The notes under the pieces: model-generated
What the model saw: the letters and a program-made list of their open reading frames with translations, nothing else
What the model was told of the DNA's origin: nothing
The model's database searches: none
Translations under genes and position numbers: made by a program
Assembly (NCBI RefSeq): GCF_016899775.1
Contig: NZ_JACJJE010000029.1
Coordinates: 1 to 39,118, forward strand
Length of the DNA stretch: 39,118 bases
From: Pseudoflavonifractor capillosus
GTDB taxonomy: Bacteria > Bacillota > Clostridia > Oscillospirales > Oscillospiraceae
Direction of reading: 5' to 3'
Shown: positions 15,324 to 22,942 of the stretch, piece after piece
Position numbering within the stretch: position 1 is the stretch's first letter
How the letters are laid out: the number at the start of each line of letters is the position of its first letter

Positions 15324-16757
15324 ATGAATAAGACCGCCCTGTATCTCATCTATTTCTGCATCTACTCCGCCGCCCTGCTGTTGATCGGAAAGAGCAGCCT
15401 GCGGGAGGACCCCACCGCCCGCAGCTATTTTCTCTGTGACCGGACGGCCAGTCTTCCGCTGTGCATCTGTACCTTTGTGGGTACCTGGCTGTCCGCCATT
15501 ACGATTTTAAGTCTCACCGGCGGGGTGTATGAGGACGGCTTGGCGGTGCTGGCTTACTCGGTGTTCCCCTGGTTTTTGGGAGCTTTCCTGCTGGCGGCTG
15601 TGAGCCGCCGCCTGTATGCCCACAATGTGGTCACCATTCCCGAGCTGTTCGGCCAGCGCTATCGGTCGTCGGCCCTTCAGGTGGTCTACGGAGCCATTAT
15701 GGTGGTGGTGTATGTCTGCTACCTGGTCACCCAGTATAAAGGATTCGGGACGGTTGCGGCAGCCCTGTTTGACATCCCCTATCCGGTGGCGGTGCTGATG
15801 GTATACCTGTTTGTGCTGTACACCACCTTCGGCGGGTACCGCTCGGTCCTGCGCACAGACGCCTTTAATTTGGTGCTGCTGGTGCTCAGTCTCGCGGTGC
15901 TGCTGGTGCTGATGATCGGCTGGGTGGGCGGTTTTCCGGAGCTCTATGCCCGGGCGGGGGAGCTCACCGGCTCGGACCCCTCCAAGAGCCTGCTCTCCCT
16001 GTTCAATGACCGCTATACCCCGCTGATCTGCATGTCTATGTTCTGGGGCTGGGGACTGGGGCTGGCGGCCAATCCCCAGTACATGGTCCGGGTGCTGTCC
16101 GCCCGCAATCCACGCAGCGCCCGGTGGACGGTGCTGGGGTCCCTGATCCTGCTGGCCTTTTTGTACTTTGCCCTGGTCCATATTGGCTTGGCGGCCCGGG
16201 TTCTGGCGCCCCAGTCCCCGGAGGTGGCCTCCAGCGATGAGATCATTGTCCACCTGATGAATAACGAGCTGTACAGTGTGTGGAGCGGCTTCTTCCTGTT
16301 TTCTGTGATTGGAGCCTGTGTGTCCACCGCCAATTCCCAGCTGCTGCTGATTGCGTCCTCCTTCTCCTATGATATCATCCGCACCGTAAGCCCCAAAGAG
16401 GTATCAGAGCGGCAGGTTTTGAACCTGGGGCGGCTGGCGGTGTTCGGCGGCGGTACTATCTCCATGCTGTTGGCCCTGAACCCGCCGGAATTTACGCTGT
16501 CCTATGGCGGCGACGTGTGGGGCGGCGTGAGCATCCTGCTCTTTCCCGCCACCTACGGAACTCTGCTGTCCCGCCGGGTTACCAAGCAGGGGGTCTGGGC
16601 CTCGGTCCTGGTGGGGGGCGCGGCTATTTTGACGCTGTATCCCGCCTATTACGGCGGTCTGCTGCCCCTGCATCCGGCCCTGCCTGGCGTAATTCTGTCC
16701 ACGGCCGCCCTGCTTGCAGGGTCGGCGCTGAGCCGGAGAGAGGAGGCGGCACAATGA
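15324..16757 (+). CDS. Sodium:solute symporter (SSS/SLC5 family)
   Basis: Integral membrane transporter, 477 residues, about 13 hydrophobic helices. Family features include SYFLCDRTASLPL near the N-terminus, GTWLSAITILSLTGGVYEDG, a GGYRSVLRTDAFN segment matching the SSS G-G-x-x-[AS]-V-x-x-T-D signature, and NPQYMVRVLSA. ATG at 15324 follows GGATGGAGG at 9 nt. The substrate is not readable from the sequence. It overlaps the kinase start by 4 nt (ATGA), and the kinase overlaps the response regulator the same way. Transporter, kinase and sigma-54 activator therefore form one coupled unit upstream of the 5-oxoprolinase operon. In Pseudomonas CbrA an SLC5 transporter is fused to a kinase; here they are separate genes. 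A role as uptake system or co-sensor for 5-oxoproline or a related amino acid is inference. Confidence 0.88.
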   Translation: MNKTALYLIYFCIYSAALLLIGKSSLREDPTARSYFLCDRTASLPLCICTFVGTWLSAITILSLTGGVYEDGLAVLAYSVFPWFLGAFLLAAVSRRLYAHNVVTIPELFGQRYRSSALQVVYGAIMVVVYVCYLVTQYKGFGTVAAALFDIPYPVAVLMVYLFVLYTTFGGYRSVLRTDAFNLVLLVLSLAVLLVLMIGWVGGFPELYARAGELTGSDPSKSLLSLFNDRYTPLICMSMFWGWGLGLAANPQYMVRVLSARNPRSARWTVLGSLILLAFLYFALVHIGLAARVLAPQSPEVASSDEIIVHLMNNELYSVWSGFFLFSVIGACVSTANSQLLLIASSFSYDIIRTVSPKEVSERQVLNLGRLAVFGGGTISMLLALNPPEFTLSYGGDVWGGVSILLFPATYGTLLSRRVTKQGVWASVLVGGAAILTLYPAYYGGLLPLHPALPGVILSTAALLAGSALSRREEAAQ

Positions 16758-18415
16758 AGCTGCGGCGTATCGTGCCCCTGGATATTGAAAACAAAATTCT
16801 GATCCCCTTTGCCTGCATCAGTCTGGCCACCGTCCTCTGCTTCTGCATCATCCTATATTTTACGGAATTCCAGGTCAAGGTGGAGACGGAGCGCCAGGAG
16901 GCGCAGACCCTGATCGGCTATCTCCAGGCGGACCTTCAGCTGGAGGAGTACCAGCAGCAGCCGGAGCTGCTGCTGGACAAGTACCGGGGAGATTACCGTG
17001 GAAACCTGCTGTTTATCTACGACCAGGACGGCCGCCTTCTTCTGGGTGATCCCGAGGCGGACGCGGCGTCTATGGAGCTGCTGGAGCAGGTCTCCGTTCC
17101 GCAGATGGGCTGGGAGATCCGCTGTTACCTGGACCGGCAGGGGGTGGGCAGCGGGTTTATCGAGGAGCAGAAGTACATGATTCTGGCGGCAGTGGCCATG
17201 CTGCTGGCCATTGTGCAGGCCAGCGTCCTCATCGCCCACAATATCTCTGATCCCATCCGGCGGCTGAGTGAGGTGTGCCGGGGCATCAGCGGAGATCCCG
17301 GCAAGGAGAACCAGCTGGGAGAGGAGTATCTGAACAAGACGGACGAGGTAGGGCAGCTGGCCCGGGCCTTTCAGAAGATGATGGAGCGCATCCGGGGCTA
17401 CACCGGCGAGCTGGAGCGGGTCAAGACTCTCAACGAGAGCATCGTGGAAAACCTGCCTCTCGGGGTGGTGGCCTATGACCAGGACGGCACCCCTATTCTA
17501 ATCAACGCCGCGGCCTCCACCATGCTCCGGCGGGAGGACGAGCGGGACGGGCAGAACCGCGACCTGCGGATGCTCCTGTCCCGCATCCAGCGGCGGGAGG
17601 ACGTGCTCCCCGAGCCCGCCCGGCTGACAGATCAGGGCGGAAAGGCCCGGGATTACGAGTTTGGTGTGTGGCAGCTGCGGGAGCCGGACGGCACCCGCTG
17701 GGGGGTGCTGTGCACCATCGACGACGTGACCTATAAGAAGCACATGGAGGAGAAGCTCACCGAGGATGAGAAGCTGGCCTACACCGGCAAGCTGGCCGCC
17801 GACGTGGCCCACGAGATCCGAAACCCGCTGGCGGGCATCCGGGCGGGCATCCAGGTGGTGAGCCGGAAGCTGGGCGAGGAGCGGGACCGGAAGCTGTGCG
17901 GCGGTATGGTGCGGGAGGTGGACCGGGTCAACCTGCTCATTGAAAACCTGCTGAACCTGTCCCGCCGCCGGGAGAGCGAAAAGACCACCGTCAGCCTCAA
18001 CGCCCTGTTCGAGGAGCTGCAGATGCTCTATTTCAAAGTGGCGGAGAACAAGGGAATCCTGTTCAATGCCCTGGTGAACGGCCGCCTCTGGCTCTACGCC
18101 GACGAGGGGGAGCTGCGCCAGGTGCTCATCAATCTCATCAACAACAGCGTAAAGGCCATGCCGGACGGCGGGGAACTGGCCATCCGGGCATGGAAGGAGG
18201 AGGACGGCGTCGCCCTGTCGGTGGTGGACACCGGAGTGGGCATGACGCCGGAGAAGCTGCACAAGGTGCTGGGTGAAGGGGGAACAGGCGGCCTGGGTCT
18301 CTCCATCGTCCAGCGGCTGCTGGCGCAGAACGGCGGCGTGCTGTCCATGGACAGCACGCCCGGGTCTGGGACCCGGGCACAGATCCGCTTTCCCCACAAA
18401 GGAGGTACGGCATGA
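16754..18415 (+). CDS. Membrane sensor histidine kinase (HAMP-PAS-HisKA-HATPase)
   Basis: Two-component sensor kinase, 553 residues. TM1 about 15-36, an outside domain of about 100 residues, TM2 about 141-162, a HAMP linker (about 163-215), a PAS-like domain (about 225-328), HisKA with the phospho-accepting His353 in VAHEIRNPLAG, then HATPase with N box INLINNSVKAMP (about 459-470), G1 DTGVGM (492-497) and GGLGLSIV (512-519). The stretch between G1 and the second Gly box is unusually short and lacks the usual F-box (FxPFFTTK-like), though both Gly motifs are intact. ATG at 16754 overlaps the symporter stop; the frame is open upstream inside the symporter gene. It presumably phosphorylates the activator encoded next. 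The ligand is unknown. Confidence 0.92.
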   Translation: MKLRRIVPLDIENKILIPFACISLATVLCFCIILYFTEFQVKVETERQEAQTLIGYLQADLQLEEYQQQPELLLDKYRGDYRGNLLFIYDQDGRLLLGDPEADAASMELLEQVSVPQMGWEIRCYLDRQGVGSGFIEEQKYMILAAVAMLLAIVQASVLIAHNISDPIRRLSEVCRGISGDPGKENQLGEEYLNKTDEVGQLARAFQKMMERIRGYTGELERVKTLNESIVENLPLGVVAYDQDGTPILINAAASTMLRREDERDGQNRDLRMLLSRIQRREDVLPEPARLTDQGGKARDYEFGVWQLREPDGTRWGVLCTIDDVTYKKHMEEKLTEDEKLAYTGKLAADVAHEIRNPLAGIRAGIQVVSRKLGEERDRKLCGGMVREVDRVNLLIENLLNLSRRRESEKTTVSLNALFEELQMLYFKVAENKGILFNALVNGRLWLYADEGELRQVLINLINNSVKAMPDGGELAIRAWKEEDGVALSVVDTGVGMTPEKLHKVLGEGGTGGLGLSIVQRLLAQNGGVLSMDSTPGSGTRAQIRFPHKGGTA

Positions 18416-19779
18416 ACACAAAGGTATTAGTGGTGGACGACGAATTTCTGATCCGCATGTCCCTGGAGAGCGGCCTGTCCGACCTGGGGCACCAGGTGAA
18501 GACGGCGGAGACCTTTTCTGAGGGGCTGGCCCTGGCGGAGTCCTGGCGACCGGACGTGGTGCTGCTGGACAACAAGCTGGGGGGCGAGTTGGGCCTGGAG
18601 CACATTGAGGACTTCAAAAAACTGGATGAGGACATCCAGATCATTATGATCACCGCCTATGGCTCGGTCTCTCAGGCGGTGGAGGCCATGAAGCGGGGGG
18701 CCTGCCACTACATCCAGAAGCCCTTTGATCTGGAGGAGGTGGACCTGATCATCCGCCGGAACCTGGATCAGCTGAAGCGCCGCCGGAGCCTGGAGCTCAT
18801 GCGCCAGCGGCCCCGGCAGATCGTGGGCGAGAGCGAGGCCATCCAGCGCATCTGCCGCAATGTGGCCATCCTAGCGGAGAACGACAACGTGGACCTGCTC
18901 ATCTGCGGAGAGACCGGCACCGGCAAGGGGGTGGTGGTCAACGCCATCCACGACAGCAGCCCCCGCCGGGACACCCCCCTGGTGAAGATCAACTGCGGGG
19001 CCATCCCCGAGTCCCTGCTGGAGTCGGAGCTGTTCGGCTATGAGAAGGGGGCCTTCACCGGGGCCAACAAGGCCAAGAAGGGCCTGATGGAGCTGGCCAA
19101 CGGGGGGACCGTCTTTCTGGATGAGATCGGGGAACTGCCCCTGGCCATGCAGTCCAAGCTGCTCACCTTCCTGGAGGACCGGCGCTTCAAGCGGGTGGGC
19201 GGCCTGCGGGACATTGAGGTCAATGTGCGCATCATCGCCGCCACCAACCGGGATCTGGACGCGGAGGTGCAGAAGGGGACCTTCCGGGAGGATCTGTACT
19301 ACCGTCTGAACGTGATGCAGATCCGCATTCCGCCCCTCCGGGAGCGGCGGGAGGATATCCCCGTACTGGCCCGCTATTACCTGGAGCACTTCAACCGGAA
19401 GTTCAACAAGCATGTCCGGGACATCGCCCCCGCCTTTTTGGAGGAGATGGAGCGCTACTCCTGGAAGGGAAATGTGCGGGAGCTGCGCAACGTGATGGAG
19501 CGGTGCGTCCTGTTCAGCCAGGGAGAGCTGCTCACAGGAGAGGAGACCGGCCTGGAGTTCAAACGGGAGGACGGCGCCGCCGCGGGCCCCAGCTACCCCA
19601 TGAAAGATCTGACACAAAGCCCGATTGACCTGAAGCGGGAGGTGGACGCCTTTGAGCGCGCCTACATTGACCGGGCGATGGAGCTCTCCGGGGGCAACAG
19701 CAGCCGGGCGGCCCAGCTGCTGGGCTGCACCCGCTTTACCCTGAAACGGCGTCTGGAGCAGAGCGGTGAGGAGACATAG
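18412..19779 (+). CDS. NtrC-class sigma-54 activator response regulator
   Basis: Enhancer-binding response regulator, 455 residues. Receiver domain 1-120 with D9/D10, phospho-acceptor Asp53 (VVLLD), Thr81 and Lys103 (IQKPF). AAA+ domain about 137-370 with Walker A GETGTGKG (166-173), sigma-54 contact loop GAFTGA (213-218) complete, Walker B TVFLDEIGEL, and arginine-finger region FREDLYYRLNV. A Fis-type HTH closes the protein (NSSRAAQLLGCTRFTLKRRLEQ). Walker A has Gly where Glu is common. The start overlaps the kinase stop by 4 nt (ATGA). The intact GAFTGA loop predicts sigma-54 promoters as targets, and a near-perfect one lies 185 nt downstream of its stop, ahead of pxpA, with two tandem dyads in between. 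Confidence 0.95.
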   Translation: MNTKVLVVDDEFLIRMSLESGLSDLGHQVKTAETFSEGLALAESWRPDVVLLDNKLGGELGLEHIEDFKKLDEDIQIIMITAYGSVSQAVEAMKRGACHYIQKPFDLEEVDLIIRRNLDQLKRRRSLELMRQRPRQIVGESEAIQRICRNVAILAENDNVDLLICGETGTGKGVVVNAIHDSSPRRDTPLVKINCGAIPESLLESELFGYEKGAFTGANKAKKGLMELANGGTVFLDEIGELPLAMQSKLLTFLEDRRFKRVGGLRDIEVNVRIIAATNRDLDAEVQKGTFREDLYYRLNVMQIRIPPLRERREDIPVLARYYLEHFNRKFNKHVRDIAPAFLEEMERYSWKGNVRELRNVMERCVLFSQGELLTGEETGLEFKREDGAAAGPSYPMKDLTQSPIDLKREVDAFERAYIDRAMELSGGNSSRAAQLLGCTRFTLKRRLEQSGEET

Positions 19780-19788
19780 ACTGCGGCT

Positions 19789-19824
19789 GTGCAGTTTTGC
19801 ACGGGAGGGTGTGCGGTTTCGCAC
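19789..19824 (+). promoter_or_regulatory. Two tandem dyads, likely enhancer sites for the sigma-54 activator
   Basis: GTGCAGTTTTGCAC (19789-19802) and GTGCGGTTTCGCAC (19811-19824) fit one pattern, GTGCRGTTTYGCAC. The paired positions co-vary, and the copies start exactly 22 bp apart (two helical turns). They lie about 155-175 bp upstream of the -24 element, a normal distance for activator sites. The second copy forms the top of the hairpin at 19802-19833. Confidence 0.65.
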
Positions 19825-19833
19825 ACCCTCCCG
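19802..19833 (+). terminator. Hairpin after the response regulator gene
   Basis: A 14-bp perfect stem (CGGGAGGGTGTGCG and its complement) with a GTTT loop, 22 nt after the stop codon. Only a short T-containing stretch follows, so termination may be partial. It shares sequence with the second dyad, so it may have a dual role or be only one of the two. Confidence 0.5.
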
Positions 19834-19963
19834 CCGCCTTTACCCGCACAGAGTGAATACACGACTGAATGGGATGAAAGGGAACAAAAAGAATTTGTAG
19901 AGAAAAGGCGGAATTCACAAAAAACAGGACACATTTTACAGGTTTTTATGAATATTGGAAAAG

Positions 19964-19980
19964 TTGGCACGGGGCTTGCA
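19964..19980 (+). promoter_or_regulatory. Sigma-54 (-24/-12) promoter of the pxp operon
   Basis: TTGGCACGGGGCTTGCA matches the RpoN consensus YTGGCACG-N4-TTGCW at every defined position, with GG at 19966-19967 and GC at 19978-19979. Transcription would start near 19991, about 30 nt before the pxpA ATG (20022). A region rich in A and T (about 19875-19960) lies between it and the dyads and could bend. Confidence 0.9.
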
Positions 19981-20021
19981 ATATAATAGAACTGACTATC
20001 ATTTGCAAGGAGGCAATCCGT

Positions 20022-20789
20022 ATGTACAAAGTAGATCTGAACAGCGATCTGGGTGAGAGCTTCGGCGCCTATACCATCGGCTTGGATGAGGCGGTCATTG
20101 CTCACATCTCCTCCGCCAATGTGGCCTGCGGCTATCACGCCGGCGACCCCCTGGTGATGGACAAGACGGTGGCTGCCGCCAAGGCCGCCGGCGTGGCGGT
20201 GGGCGCTCACCCCGGCTACCCTGACCTCATGGGCTTCGGACGCCGGAACATGGTGTGCTCCCCCAAGGAGGTCAAGGCCTACATCCAGTACCAGCTGGGC
20301 GCTCTGATGGCCTTCACCGCCGCCCACGGAGTGAAGCTGCAGCACTGCAAGCCCCACGGCTCCTTGTACAACATGGCCGCCAAGGATATGGACCTGTCCC
20401 TGGCCATCGCCGAGGCCATCGCCGAGGTGGACAAGGACATCATCCTCATGGGCCTGGCGGGCAGCAAGATGCTGGAGGCCGGCAAGCAGGTGGGCCTACG
20501 GGTGGCCAGCGAGGTCTTTGCCGACCGGGCCTATCAGGCGGACGGCTCCCTGGTGCCCCGGAAGCAGCCCGGCGCGGTGATCCACGACAAGGACGAGGCC
20601 ATTGCCCGCACCATCCGCATGGTCACCGAGGGCAAGGTCACCGCCATCACCGGCGAGGAGGTGTCCATTGACGCCCACTCCATCTGCGTCCACGGCGACA
20701 ACCCCTCCGCGGTGGAGTTCGTCAAGAACATCCGGGCGGCCCTGAACGCCCAGGGCGTGGAGATCGCCCCGCTGTCTGAGATCGTGTGA
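20022..20789 (+). CDS. pxpA: 5-oxoprolinase subunit PxpA (LamB/YcsF family)
   Basis: Subunit A of ATP-dependent 5-oxoprolinase, which opens 5-oxo-L-proline (pyroglutamate) to L-glutamate together with PxpB and PxpC; cytoplasmic, 255 residues, normal length. Family features: [14 protein letters not shown] at the N-terminus, [61 protein letters not shown] and [10 protein letters not shown] near the C-terminus. ATG at 20022 follows AAGGAGG. It is the first gene behind the sigma-54 promoter. The order pxpA, NRAMP-like, pxpB, pxpC, DUF1445 recalls Bacillus subtilis ycsF-ycsG-ycsI-kipI-kipA, but with a different regulator and DUF1445 moved to the end. Confidence 0.95.
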   Translation: MYKVDLNSDLGESFGAYTIGLDEAVIAHISSANVACGYHAGDPLVMDKTVAAAKAAGVAVGAHPGYPDLMGFGRRNMVCSPKEVKAYIQYQLGALMAFTAAHGVKLQHCKPHGSLYNMAAKDMDLSLAIAEAIAEVDKDIILMGLAGSKMLEAGKQVGLRVASEVFADRAYQADGSLVPRKQPGAVIHDKDEAIARTIRMVTEGKVTAITGEEVSIDAHSICVHGDNPSAVEFVKNIRAALNAQGVEIAPLSEIV

Positions 20790-20851
20790 TGTGTGACTGA
20801 GAGACAGACATAAGGAGAGACCCCTGAATTTCATATCATGGGAGGTACATT

Positions 20852-22126
20852 ATGAGCAAGGAACCTAACACCCTGAATCAGCCCGCGGCAAAACCCAGCC
20901 GCTCGGTGCTCTTCGGCGCCGCCTTCCTGATGGCCACCTCGGCCATCGGCCCCGGCTTTCTGACCCAGACCTCTACCTTCACCGCCCAGCACGGGGCGGC
21001 CCTGGCTCTGATCATCGTCATGGCCATTATCATGGATATCACCGCGCAGATGAACATCTGGTCGGTGGTCACCGTCTCCAAGATGCGGGCCCAGGACGTG
21101 TGCAACAAGCTGCTGCCCGGTCTGGGCTACGTGATCGCCGTCCTGGTGGCCATCGGCGGCCTGGCCTTCAACGTGGGCAACGTGGGCGGCGTGGCTCTGG
21201 GCTTCAACGCCATGTTCGGCCTGGATCAGACCATCGGTGCGGTGGTAGCCGGCTGCCTGGGTATCATCATCTTTATCAACAAGAACGCCAAGACCATCAT
21301 GGATAAGGTGGCCACCCTCCTGGCCGCCATCATCCTCATCACCGTGCTGGTAGTGGCCGTCATCTCCCAGCCTCCTCTGGGTGAGGTGGCCAAGGGCGTG
21401 ACCCGGGTGGACTATCTGCTGAACCCTGAGAACAACGCCTTCACCGCGCTGACCACCCTGCTGGGCGGCTCCTGCGGCGGCTACATCGCCTTCTCCGGCG
21501 CCCACCGGCTGCTGGACGCCGGCATCTCCGGCCCCGAGAACGTGGGCCATGTGCGTAAGAGCGTCATTCAGGGCTGCGGCACCTCCGGCCTGGTCCGTAT
21601 CCTGCTGTTCCTGGCGGTGCTGGGCACCTGCATGAGCGGAACCCAGTGGCTGGCCGAGAATGCCCAGATCATCACCGATGCCGCCAACGGCGGCAACCCC
21701 GCCGCCGAGGCCTTCCGTCTGGCCGCCGGTGAGTTCGGCTACCGCCTGTTCGGCCTGTGCCTGTTCTCCGCAGGCGTGTCCTCCGTGGTGGGTGCGGCTT
21801 TTACCTCCGTCTCCTTCCTGAAGACCCTGCACCCCTTCATCAACAAGTATGAGCGCCAGTTCGTGGTAGGGTTCATTGCCTTCTCCACCCTGATGATGGT
21901 CATTGTGGGCAACGCCGCCCAGCTGCTCATCGTCGCCGGCGCCTTCAACGGCCTGATTCTCCCCGTGACTTTGGGCGTTATGCTCATCGCCAGCCGCAGC
22001 AAGCGGATCGTGGGCACCGAGTACAAGCATCCCATCCCCCTGATCATTCTGGGCGCCATCGTGGTGGCCATCTCCCTGTACTCCGGCGTCCAGGCCGTCC
22101 CCGGCATCCTGCAGCTGTTCGGCTGA
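20852..22126 (+). CDS. NRAMP-family-like transporter lacking metal-binding motif (YcsG type)
   Basis: Integral membrane protein, 424 residues, about 11 helices, with NRAMP-like TM1 context (AIGPGFLTQTSTFTAQHGAAL). The metal-coordinating DPGN of true Mn/Fe transporters is absent: TAQH stands where it should be. The MPH motif of TM6 is also absent (GGYIAFSGAHRLLDAG). It therefore should not be read as a manganese transporter. Relatives are encoded beside pxp genes (YcsG in B. subtilis), and uptake of 5-oxoproline or a related amino acid is a reasonable inference. ATG at 20852 follows GGGAGG. It sits 62 nt after pxpA and 78 nt before pxpB; a hairpin (22152-22183) in the latter gap may tune downstream expression. 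Confidence 0.88.
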   Translation: MSKEPNTLNQPAAKPSRSVLFGAAFLMATSAIGPGFLTQTSTFTAQHGAALALIIVMAIIMDITAQMNIWSVVTVSKMRAQDVCNKLLPGLGYVIAVLVAIGGLAFNVGNVGGVALGFNAMFGLDQTIGAVVAGCLGIIIFINKNAKTIMDKVATLLAAIILITVLVVAVISQPPLGEVAKGVTRVDYLLNPENNAFTALTTLLGGSCGGYIAFSGAHRLLDAGISGPENVGHVRKSVIQGCGTSGLVRILLFLAVLGTCMSGTQWLAENAQIITDAANGGNPAAEAFRLAAGEFGYRLFGLCLFSAGVSSVVGAAFTSVSFLKTLHPFINKYERQFVVGFIAFSTLMMVIVGNAAQLLIVAGAFNGLILPVTLGVMLIASRSKRIVGTEYKHPIPLIILGAIVVAISLYSGVQAVPGILQLFG

Positions 22127-22151
22127 TCCCAGGTGAACATTTGATCCCAGC

Positions 22152-22183
22152 GCCCGGCAGGCCATCTCTTTGGTCTGCCGGGC
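22152..22183 (+). promoter_or_regulatory. Intra-operon hairpin before pxpB
   Basis: Twelve-base arms GCCCGGCAGGCC and GGTCTGCCGGGC (one mismatch) around an 8-nt loop, with no T-run behind it. It is likely a processing or mRNA-stability element rather than a terminator, since pxpB follows with a good AAAGGAG. Confidence 0.45.
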
Positions 22184-22204
22184 CTCACAAGAAAGGAGCC
22201 TTCT

Positions 22205-22942
22205 ATGGCTGATGTAAGATTTCTCCTCTCCGGGGACTCCTCGGTGACGGTGGAGTTCGGCAATGAGATCAGTCCGGCCATCAACGCCCAGATCCGCGCC
22301 TTCACCATCGCCCTGGAGGAGAGCAAGCTCCCCGGCATTGTGGAGGTGGTCCCCACCTACCGCTCCCTCATGGTCCACTACGACCCCGGCGTCATCCTCT
22401 ATGACGAGCTGGTGAAGGAGCTCAAGGGCCTGATGGGCCAGCTGTCCAATATTCAGATCCCCCCCAGCGATGTGCTGGAGATCCCCGTTCTTTACGGCGG
22501 GGAGGCGGGCCCGGATCTGGACTTTGTGGCGGAGCACAACCACAAGACCCCGGAGGAAGTGGTCAAGATCCACACCTCCACCGAGTACCTCATCTATATG
22601 CTGGGCTTCACCCCCGGCTTCACCTACCTGGGCGGCATGAGCGAGGAGATCGCCACCCCCCGGCTGAAGCAGCCCCGGGTGAAGATCCCCGCCGGGTCGG
22701 TGGGCATCGCCGGCTCCCAGACCGGCGTGTACCCCATTGACTCCCCGGGCGGCTGGCAGCTCATCGGCAAGACCCCGGTGCGCATGTACGACCCGGACCG
22801 GGCAGAGCCCATCCTCCCCAAGGCGGGCGAGTACATCAAGTTCTATTCCATCACCCAGGCGGAGTTTGACGCCATCGCCGCCCAGGAGGCGGCGGGCACC
22901 TATGAGTGCAAGCGCCATCCCAGAAAGGAGGGCGGACAATGA
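22205..22942 (+). CDS. pxpB: 5-oxoprolinase subunit PxpB (KipI family)
   Basis: Subunit B of 5-oxoprolinase, homologous to B. subtilis KipI, 245 residues. The N-terminal domain begins VRFLLSGDSSVTVEFGNEISPAIN. The C-terminal cyclophilin-like domain carries the family signatures YMLGFTPGFTYLGGM, RVKIPAGSVGIAGSQTGVYP and SPGGWQLIGKTP. ATG at 22205 follows AAAGGAG. Its stop overlaps the pxpC start by 4 nt (ATGA), matching the need for equal amounts, since PxpB and PxpC work together and are fused in some organisms. KipI was first described as an inhibitor of the sporulation kinase KinA; here the pxpA-B-C context favours the enzyme role. Confidence 0.95.
   Translation: MADVRFLLSGDSSVTVEFGNEISPAINAQIRAFTIALEESKLPGIVEVVPTYRSLMVHYDPGVILYDELVKELKGLMGQLSNIQIPPSDVLEIPVLYGGEAGPDLDFVAEHNHKTPEEVVKIHTSTEYLIYMLGFTPGFTYLGGMSEEIATPRLKQPRVKIPAGSVGIAGSQTGVYPIDSPGGWQLIGKTPVRMYDPDRAEPILPKAGEYIKFYSITQAEFDAIAAQEAAGTYECKRHPRKEGGQ

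Noticed and set aside
20852-22126. Manganese/iron NRAMP transporter
   Set aside because: Both metal-coordinating motifs are missing and the gene is embedded in a 5-oxoprolinase operon.
20831-22939. 702-codon minus-strand open frame opposite the NRAMP-like and pxpB genes
   Set aside because: Gly/His/Gln-rich shadow without ribosome binding site or recognisable fold.
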